DNA of 64,000 nt from Streptomyces roseirectus (GTDB lineage Bacteria; Actinomycetota; Actinomycetes; Streptomycetales; Streptomycetaceae), in the NCBI RefSeq assembly GCF_014489635.1, contig NZ_CP060828.1, positions 3,076,001-3,140,000 on the forward strand, read 5' to 3'. A model generated the notes under the pieces. It was given only the letters and a program-made list of their open reading frames with translations, did not search any database and was not told the DNA's origin. The first letter of the stretch is position 1. Each line of letters opens with the position of its first letter. Shown here piece by piece: positions 35,086 through 43,600 of this stretch. Position numbers and translations under genes: made by a program.

Positions 35086-35294
35086 TGCGCAAGGACCTCC
35101 CGGCAGGTGGCTGGACGAAGAGCAGCTACAGCGACGGAGCCGACGCCGACTGCGTCGAATACCTCCCCCTCCCCGCCGGCGAGGTCGCCATCCGCGACTC
35201 GAAGGCCCCCTCCCACGGGGCCTTCATCTTCCCCGTCCCCGCCTGGCTGACCTTCGTGAACGCCGTCAAGTCGGAGCACGTCCAAGGCATCTGA
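35082..35294 (+). CDS. DUF397 protein
   Basis: A 70-residue protein with the DUF397 signature: W-TKSSYSDGADADCVEYLPL, VAIRDSKAP, and a hydrophobic end PAWLTFVNAVK. These small proteins are partners, probably antitoxin-like or inhibitory, of the XRE/DUF5753 regulator encoded just upstream. An ATG at 35085 is an equal alternative start. Confidence 0.88.
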   Translation: MMRKDLPAGGWTKSSYSDGADADCVEYLPLPAGEVAIRDSKAPSHGAFIFPVPAWLTFVNAVKSEHVQGI

Positions 35295-35310
35295 CCGGCA
35301 GCGGACAGGA

Positions 35311-35874
35311 ACGAGCATCACCATCGACCCCACTGCCCCCTGGACCGTCGTCGATGTCCTGGATCTGCCCGAAGACCGCACCGCCCGTTACGAGTTGCTG
35401 GCGGATTCCCTCATCGTCTCCCCCACGCCCGGCGTCCGCCACCAGCGGGCCTCGTTCCGTCTCCACGTCGCCCTTGACACGGCCGCCCGGGCCGACGGCG
35501 CGCCGGTGGAGATCCTGGAGGGTGTCAACGTCGTCCTACCGTCCGGGCTGGTCGTGCCCGACCTGGTCGTAGCCGACGCGGGCGCGACCGCCGACGACCC
35601 CGTCACCGTCGACATCGACGCGGTCCAGCTCGTCGTCGAACTCGTCTCCCCCGGCAACCGCACCATGGACCGCAAGATCAAGCCCCTGCTGTACGCGGAG
35701 GCCGCGGTCCCGCACTTCTGGCGTCTGGAGTTCGATCCGGCCCCGATGCTCGCGGTCTACGAACTCGAAGGCGGTCGGTACGTAGAGCGAACGACAGCCC
35801 TGGCAGGCGCAACGACCCGCCTGGACACCCCGTTCCCCATCGAGATCGACCCCGCCACACTCTCCCGCCAGTAG
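35311..35874 (+). CDS. Uma2-family (DUF820) protein without a normal start codon
   Basis: The Uma2 domain is intact: RYELLADSLIVSPTPGVRHQRA, GLVVPDLVVAD, VQLVVELVSPGNRTMDRKIKPLLYAEAAVPHFWRLEFD. Homology would place the start around SITIDPTAPWTVVDV, yet the codon there (35311) is ACG, and no ATG, GTG or TTG occurs in frame between the preceding stop (35257) and the TTG at 35395. Starting at the TTG would remove the first 28 residues of the fold. Either ACG or CTG is used, or the start has mutated and the gene is dying. It lies 16 bp after DUF397. Confidence 0.7.
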   Translation, partial: TSITIDPTAPWTVVDVLDLPEDRTARYELLADSLIVSPTPGVRHQRASFRLHVALDTAARADGAPVEILEGVNVVLPSGLVVPDLVVADAGATADDPVTVDIDAVQLVVELVSPGNRTMDRKIKPLLYAEAAVPHFWRLEFDPAPMLAVYELEGGRYVERTTALAGATTRLDTPFPIEIDPATLSRQ

Positions 35875-36057
35875 CTCCGGAGATGATCGGCAGCCAGGGC
35901 TGTCGTAGTAGCCGGGGTGGTCAGGCGATACCAAGCTGAAGTGGTGATTCAACAGAAAGGAAGCCGGCGCCCCGCTGGTCCGCCACACCGAAGCCTTTCC
36001 GTCAGACACCCTAGAAGACCCACCGAAAGCACCCCGACGAATCCCTTGAGTTTATAA

Positions 36058-36933
36058 GAGGTTGCCTCATGTGGTGATGGTGCGAGCTGCGGCATGGTGT
36101 CTCTTCGTGAGTGCCGATCTGTCGCAGCGGCTGGTTCCTAGCGGTCTGTGGGAACTGGTCGCCCCGTTGCTGCCGTCGTTCAACTCCCGTCCGCAGGGAG
36201 GCGGTACCGCTCCCCTGGACGAGCGTGCCGTGTTCACGGCGGTGGTGTACGTGCTGACCAGCGGGTGTGCCTGGAGGCATCTGCCGGAGACGTTCGGGGT
36301 ATCGCCCGCGACGGCGCACCGCCGGTTCACCGCGTGGACGGAGGCGGGGCTGTGGCGGCGACTGCACCGGGCAGTGCTGGACGAACTCGGCGCCCGGGGT
36401 GAGATCGACTGGACCTCGGCGATCGTGGATGCCGCGTCGGTGCGGGCGAAAAGGGGGGTTCGCTGACCGGGCCGAACCCGGTCGACCGCGGGAAGAAGGG
36501 CAGCAAGCTGCACGTGCTGTCCGAGGCCCAGGGCCTCCCGCTCGCCGTCGCCGTGTCCGGCGCGAACATGCACGACAGCCTCGCCCTCAAGCCGCTGGTC
36601 CGCGGCATCCCCGCCATCCGCTCCCGGCGCGGGCCCTGTCGGCGCCGGCCGGTCAAACTCCGTGCCGACAAGGCGTACTTCTCCACCGACCATCTCTCCT
36701 GGCTGCGGGAACGGGGACTGGTCCCGCACATCGCCCGGCCCGGCATCGAGTCCGGCGAACGGCTCGGCCGGCACCGCTGGAAGATCGAGCGGTCCATCGC
36801 CTGACTCTTCGGCTACCGACGTCTCACCGTCCGATACGAGCGAAAGGGCTCCCACTTCCTCGCCTTCCTCGGCCTGGCCGCCGCCCTGACCTGCTACAAG
36901 AAACTCACGAAGATCACCACGCGAGACAACCTC
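36058..36933 (+). mobile_element. IS5-family insertion sequence (IS427-group type), apparently inactive
   Basis: An 876-bp element bounded by imperfect inverted repeats. The left end is GAGGTTGCCTCATGTGGTGAT; the right end reads GAGGTTGTCTCGCGTGGTGAT on the other strand, with three mismatches in 21. Both sides carry TAA (36055-36057 and 36934-36936), a 3-bp target duplication typical of this family. It contains a single transposase in two frames. It sits 10 bp beyond the stop of the DUF6193 gene, on the flank of the RHS toxin locus. Confidence 0.85.
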
Positions 36934-36936
36934 TAA
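36077..36936 (+). pseudogene. IS5-family transposase, two frames plus a nonsense codon
   Basis: The first frame (to 36466) encodes the DUF4096-type N-terminus (LWELVAPLLPSFNSRP, CAWRHLPETFGVSPATAHRRF) and the first catalytic Asp in IVDAASVRAK. At AAAAGGGGGG (36449-36458) a -1 shift continues into GGSLTGPNPVDRGKKGSKLHV, with the second Asp in LRADKAY and the Glu in KIERSIA. Frameshifting there is normal for this group. The next codon, however, is TGA (36802-36804) where relatives have Trp (IAWLFGYRRL), cutting off the last 44 residues. The copy is probably dead. Confidence 0.82.
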
Positions 36937-36943
36937 AGGCGTA

Positions 36944-37624
36944 TCATTCATCACTCACCAGAACTTCGGAAGCCACGTCAAGGGCCTTCTTCAGAGATTC
37001 CGGAAAAGCCGAGTCAAGCAACCGAAGATTCTCTACACGATAAGAGCCTCCAGAAAGTGGAGTGACACTCACTTCCCTGGCCTTTTGCTGTAGCCCCACC
37101 GATCTAAGCCGCAGCGCCCCATGGCTGAGAATTGGGAAGAAGCGGTTAAATCGACCATCTGCATAGAATGCCTCCACCAGCGAACGCTCATCGTGAAACT
37201 CCTCAGCAGTCCGCAACCAATTCCACTGAGCGGGTACCGGGTCTCCCGACTCGCGGATCCTCGCCAGCCGCCCCGGCGTCATAAAATGGAATTTTTCGAC
37301 AAAGTCACCAATCGAAATACCATCCCGCCAGGCAGCCAATGCTTCGATCAGATCTCCTAGATCATCAGTGGCACCCTCGGCCCACGTGAATCCATCTCCC
37401 CGAATAGCCACGTAGAAGGTCCTGCTTTGACTACCGAGCTGAACAGAAGCCCTTCCGCGACTCGAATCCAGTCCAGCCGTGACTAGCCGACCGGGTTCCG
37501 ATGCGTAGTGACTGTAGAGCCGACCTAGATCGAGATTCTTCTTCTCCGAAGCTAGCTCCATCGCCGCGATAAGACCGCCTGCGGCGAATAGGTCTGGGTA
37601 GAGAGCAGAGTCGAGCGCATTCAT
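36944..37624 (-). CDS. DUF6193-type protein, likely immunity to the upstream RHS toxin
   Basis: A 226-residue cytosolic protein resembling DUF6193: LYPDLFAAGGLIAAMELA, RGRASVQLGSQSRTFYVAIRG, LIEALAAWRDGISIGDFVEKF, LVEAFYADGRFNRFFPILSHGALRL. No signal peptide. It starts 27 bp after the stop of the RHS toxin gene, the position of immunity genes in polymorphic toxin systems, and shares that tip's lower GC. DUF6193 proteins are sometimes labelled natural-product related without proof; immunity is my inference from position. Confidence 0.75.
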   Translation of the reverse strand: MNALDSALYPDLFAAGGLIAAMELASEKKNLDLGRLYSHYASEPGRLVTAGLDSSRGRASVQLGSQSRTFYVAIRGDGFTWAEGATDDLGDLIEALAAWRDGISIGDFVEKFHFMTPGRLARIRESGDPVPAQWNWLRTAEEFHDERSLVEAFYADGRFNRFFPILSHGALRLRSVGLQQKAREVSVTPLSGGSYRVENLRLLDSAFPESLKKALDVASEVLVSDE

Positions 37625-37651
37625 GCTCGCGAATCCCTTTCGATTCTTTTG

Positions 37652-40600
37652 CTAGCAACCACAGAACCTTGTCGAATCTGATATGAAGGGTCGAAGTCGA
37701 CCAAAGCTCGCCCAATCCGGTTCCGCGACATCGACTCTTTCAAGAACCCCCTTCGCGTTCGGACGATAGAAGTGGACAGAAGACCATGATCGTTCGCCAT
37801 TAGCGACAGCTCTGGCGATCCAGCCCATCTCCATATCAGTGGCGTACGCTCCAGGCTGGAGCCCATCCCTTGCCGAATCGGTGAAGTTTCCCAGCCCTCG
37901 GAGATTTACGTGAAGCGTCACCGATGAATCCCGGATCGCATTCTCCACTGGGCCCTGCCACGCGTCGGGGGCGTAGTCACCAAAGTGCTTGAACCCATTG
38001 TTGTCCGCCCATGAATAGGTTCCTTCTGCTTTCTGCCCCAATGCCACGTCGCAGTTGTGAACGAGGACCGGCGTAGCCCCCGCCAGCACATAGTACGTAT
38101 GAACGTCACTGACCGTCAGGTTGTGAACAGCCGACGCCCGTGCCGTCCACCGCTCAACCCTCGCAACCTGGACCAACGTCCCCGCACTGGTCCGCAGCCA
38201 CTCCCCGCCCCGCAGGTCGGTAGCGTCCACCCACTCCCGCAGCTCGGGAACCCAGAAGGGGTGCCCGTCGGTGGCGGTGACCGAGGCGGTCTTGGTGCCC
38301 CTCTTGCCGTCGACGTCGACCGTCACCTTGACGAGGTGCTTGAGCCCCCGCCCCTTGATCTCGGCTGTGACGGTCTGAGCGCGGGTCTCGCCGGACTGTT
38401 CGTCGGTGGCGAGGACCTTGTCGCCGGCCTTGACCTTCTCGATCGGCTTGGTGGAGCCGTCGGCCATCAGGACCTTGGTGCCGGGGACGAAGCTGTTGCA
38501 GGTGCCACCGCTCTCGGCCTTCCCGGAACCCCCGCCCCCGCTCGACCCGCCGCCGGAGCGTGAGGACCCCCCGGAGTTGCCGCCCGGCTTGGAGCCGCCG
38601 CTCTTGCCGGAACCCCCGCCCCCGCCGGCGCTCTTCGCCGTGGAAACCTTGGGCGCGGCCTTCGCCTGGGCCTGCTTCTGAACCGGATTCCCGGTCTTCC
38701 GCTTCTGCGCCGCAGCCGCGTCAGCAGTACGTTTCGCCTGTTCCGCAGCCTTCTTCTTCGCCCGCTGAGCAGCCTCCCGTTTCGCCTTCTCGATCGCCGC
38801 CTTCTTGGCGTTCAGCGCGGCCGTCTCGGCAGCCTTCGCCGCCTTCAGCACCAGCTCCGCCGCCTTCTTCGCCGCACGGAACGACTCGATCGCCTTGATC
38901 GTGCGGTTGACGGCCTTCAGGACCCCCGGGATCTTGTGAGCCTTGAGCCAGGGGATCGCGCCGATGATCAAGCTGCCGCAGGACCACATGTCCCCGCCGA
39001 AACAGGCCATCGCGTCGTTGATGCCGACGAAGTCCTTCAGCGTGTCCCAGGCGACCGAAAGGATCACCGACGTCAGCGACTTCCCCATCGTCGCCTGCGC
39101 CTGCGCGACCTGTGCCGCCGAGAGGCCCGCCCCCGCCAGCGCAGCCGCCCGCTCAGACGCCGTCAGCGAGATCGCCAACCCCGTCGGATCGGACATCGTC
39201 ACCGGGTTGTTGTGGGCGTAGGAGTAACCGTTGGACTGCAACACGTCGTTCAGGTCCAGGACCGGGTCCGCCGACAGGAAACGCCCCACCACCGGGTCGT
39301 ACAACCGCGCCCCCAACGGCTGGAACCCCGACGCGTCGTCCCGAGTCGCCCCCAGGAACCCCTTGTTGGACTGGAAGTCGACACCGACGGTCCCGGTACC
39401 CCGCTGGTTCCCGAAGGGATCCTGCTTACGCATCCGCACCGGCATCGCATCGCCGAGCCCGACCTCGACGTACGTACTGCCCTGATGGTCACCGGCGAGC
39501 GCGACAAGGTACTCCGTGCCCGCGCCCTGCGCGTACCGCATCACCGCGCCACCCGGAACGGCGTACGTACGCTGGGAGTTGATCAGCGCACCACCAGCGG
39601 CGACCGTCACCTCCGTGTCACCCAGGAACAGCGTCGCCTGCTTGCCCTTGAGCGCCAGCAACTGCGAACCGTCGGGCCCGTACACATACCGCGTGTCGTT
39701 CTGCGGCGCCCACAACTGCTCGACCTTCGACGCGTCACACGCGGCCAGCACGATCGCCGTGGAGTTCACCGACGACGCGTCCCTCACCGCGAAGCACAAC
39801 CCCGAGGCGGCGTGCACCAGTTGACCTGCCGCCGTCCGCTTCAGCTGCTGCCCCGCCGCGCCGGACGCGCACTTCTGGAGCTGGACGGCGGAACCCGCCG
39901 TACCGGAAGCCGGCTGGGCGCACCAGTCGTCGTAGATGGTCAGCGTGCCCGCGTCGGCGTCCGCCTGCCCGGGAGTGACGGCGAAGCTCCAGCGCTGGGC
40001 CGGGGTGCCGTTGCAGGAGTACAGCTGGAGCGGCTGGCCCGGAGCCGTGACGCTGCTCCTGAGGTCGACGCACTTGTCCGCGAGGCCCACGTACGGGGTC
40101 CTGCCGCGCGTCCCCTGGCCGGTGATCCGCTCGACCTTGCCGTCGTACGTCCAGGACAGCTCCTGCTTGTCGCCGTTCTGGACGGACGTGATCGACTTCG
40201 TCTCGCCGGTCAGCTCGTACAGGCGCGTCGCCTCGGCCGTGACCTCCGGCCCGGACAACGACGTCCGGTACTTCTTCGCGACCGTCGTGAGGGTGTGCGG
40301 CTGGCTGCCGTCGGCCTTGCCGTACGCGTACGAGGTGACCGCGTCCAGCTCCGAGGTGCCCGCGAGGTTCTTCTCCGTGAGCTTGGTGCGGTTGCCGACG
40401 AGGTCGTACTCGTACTCCTGCCAGTAGCCCGAACTGTCCGCGCCGGCGGCCACGTTGAGGGAGCCGTCGGGCTTCTTGGGGCCGACGCAGGAGTCGTGAT
40501 CCGCTGCCGTCCACGCCGTCTTCAGCTGGCCCAGCGGGTCGTACGTGAAGCACTGCCGCTCGGCCGCCTTGCCCACGGCGTTCTCGCGGATGGCCGTGAC

Positions 40601-43600
40601 GTTGCCCGAGGGGTCGTAGGCGTACGTCCGGCGGGAGACCAGGGTGCCGCCGACGATCGCCTTGTCGTCCGACTTCTCGCGGTGGACCGACTGCTCGGTC
40701 AGCTCGCCGCTGCCCTCGTCGTACAGGGCGCTCGTCCAGACCCGGTAGGGCTGGGCGCCGAGGGTGGAGCGCAGGACCTGGCCGTGGACGTCGTAGACGG
40801 TCTCCGCGCCGTACCAGTCCTTGCCGCTGACGGAGAGCGGCTTGCCGTTCTCGTTGTAGCGGACGACCAGCGTCTCGGCGTCGAAGCGGCCCGCCTTGGG
40901 GAGGGTGGACTGCTCCAGCGCGCCGGTGTCGGTGTACGTGTAGTCGTACTTGTACGTGGTGTCCAGGCCCCAGGCGTCCTTGAGGGACTGTGGGAGGGTC
41001 AGCGTCGTGGCCGTCGGCTGGTAGTCCTTGGTGTAGCCCTCGACCTTCTGCGTGTACGCCTCACCGCCGGTGTACCGGGTCGCCGAGTACGGCATGCCCT
41101 TGCCGCCGGGCGCCTTGTCATAGTCGAAGGACGCCAGGAGCGTGCCCTTGTCGTCGTTCAGGCGCTGTTCGGTGGGGCGGGAGAGGACGTCGTAGCCGTT
41201 CCAGACGGTGGCCCGCTGGGTGATCGTCTTCAGCGGCCGGTCGAGGTGGTCGTACTCGGTCCGCGTGGTACCCGTGTCGGGGTCGGTCGCCGTGATCCGG
41301 CGGCCCCGGTGGTCGTACGTCCAGGTCCAAGCCTGCGTGGATTCCGCCGAGTTGGACGCACTCGACAGGCGGCCGTGGCGGTCATACGTGTACTTCGTGG
41401 ACGTGAAGCCCTGCGGCGCCTGGGGGTTGAAGGTGTCGAGGCGGGACGTACGGCCCAGCGCGTCGGTGAAGACGCGGTAGGACGAGGTGCCCTGCGGGTT
41501 GACGACCTCCGACCAGTCCTCGCCGTACTTGTAGCGGGTGGCCCGCTCCGGCACCGGCTCCGAAGTCGCCTCGCCCGACTTGGACTTCACCTTCAGGACC
41601 GGCGTCTCCGCGAGGACGCGGCCGAGGCCGTCGTACGTGTAGCGGGTGATGTTGGGGACGACGGTGTCGGCGAGCGGGGTGAAGAGTTCGCCGGGCTTGG
41701 CTTCGAGCGTGAAGTAGGCGTTGTTGGTCTGCCAGATCTCACCGGAGGAGTTGTAGAGCGTGTCGGTGATCAAGTGGCCGCCGCCGTCGGCCTCTTCCTG
41801 CGTCTGGCGTTCGCGGCCGAGGCCGTCGTAGAGGGTGACGGACTTCTCGACGCGGTTCTCGTGGCCGCGCGTGTAGGCGGTGACGTACGGCGGCTTGGTC
41901 TCCTCGCGCTGCGCGTTGGGCACGGGGATCGTGTAGACGGCCCTGAAGTCGGGGACGGCCGACGCGGACGGGGTGCGGCCGGCGCCCCACGCCTCGACGA
42001 GGCGGCCGAGCGCGTCGTACTTCGCCTCGCTGGTATGGCCGTTGGCGTCGGTGGTGCGCAGGGAGGTGCCCCGGCCCGGCTCCAACTCCTGTACCTGGGT
42101 GTGCCCCACGGCGTTGGTCTCGGTGACCTTGAAGACCTGGCCGGTGGGCGGCTCGTAGCGGATCGTGCCCGCATTGCCGTCCGGATCCGTCTGCTTGACG
42201 ACGCGGCCGATCGCGTCGAACTCGGTGCGGCCGTTCGGCTGGAAGCCGGTGCCGTCGCCCTTGAGGGACCAGGTCTGGCTCGCCTCGCCGAGGGTGTCCG
42301 CGAGGAGGGCGGCGCCGTAGGACTGGCCGTCGTAGGCGGTGCGGGTGGCGCCGCTGAGGGTGGAGAGGTCGGCGAAGTCCGCCGCGGCACAGGTCGTTGG
42401 GGAGATCAGGACCTGTTTGGTGAGGCCGATCAGGTTCTTGCCGGTCTGGTGGACGTACTCCAGCTTGGTGCAGGACTCGTCGTCCGGCTTGCCGGTGTCT
42501 CCGAGGGATTCGACGAGGGTGGGCAGACCGTGCGTCGGCTCGTACGTCGTCGTGGACCTGACGACGCGCAGCGTGCGCTTGTCGTCGCCGGTGCCGGAGG
42601 AGCGGGTGTAGGCGATCTCCTCGGGCTCGGTGACCCGCCAGGCCCTCAACGGGCTGAGGCCGTCGTCGCGTTGACGGGTGGCGAGGACGGTGGCCTCGGG
42701 GACGGTGACGCTGCGCGAGAGCCAGTCGGTGTCCGCGTCGGTGGCCTCGGAGTACGTCAGCTCCTCGGCGATGCGGCCCGCGAACGGCTCGCGGTCCTTG
42801 GCTATTTCGGCACCGGTGATGTCCTTCACCGGGACGTCGTCGCCCAAGCCCCGGAAGAAGCGGGTGACGGCCTTGGAGCGCTTGCTGCCGATGGACGGGG
42901 CGTCGGTGCCGGTGATGACGGTGGTCTGCTCGAAGCCCGCGAACTGGGAGTACGTGCGCGTGGCCTTCTTCGTGAACTCCGCCTCGGCCAGGCGCCAGCC
43001 CGCGTTCTTGTACGCGTAGGCCGTCCGCGTGGCGAACGCGCCGTCCACGTTGGGCAGTTCCTCGATGGTGTCCACGACGTACTTGTGGAACCAGTCGATG
43101 TCCTCGACCTCGGGGTCCGGGTGCCAGTAAGTCGGGTAGCAGAGACGGGTGTTGGCCTTCAGCGCGGCCTTGTCGTCCTTGCCGGGCAGGCCGGTGCCGG
43201 TCTTGCAGTCGCCCTCGGGCGTCTTGTAGGTGACGACAGTCTCGCCGCCGTACTCGTTGATGACACGGCCGATGCGCAGACGGGAGAAGCCGGGGGCGGC
43301 GTCCGTCTTCACGCGGTTCGGCATGTCCTCCTGGTTGTGCTCGAAGCGGACCGCGTTGAGGGTGATGCTCGCGCCGCCCGGTTCGTAGCCGGTGCGCTGT
43401 ACCGACTCCAGCCACAGGGCCGTGTTCGGGCCGGTCAGGAGGGTCGGGAAGTCGTGGGTGAGCGTGTACTTGTCGACCGGCCGGCGGTCGGTGGAGCCCG
43501 CGACGCGCTGGGTCTCGGTGGTGATCGTCGTCAGGCGCTTGCGGGTCCAGAAGGACGGGCCCGCGTTCCAGCACTTCTTGCCGGACGCGCAGCGCAGATC

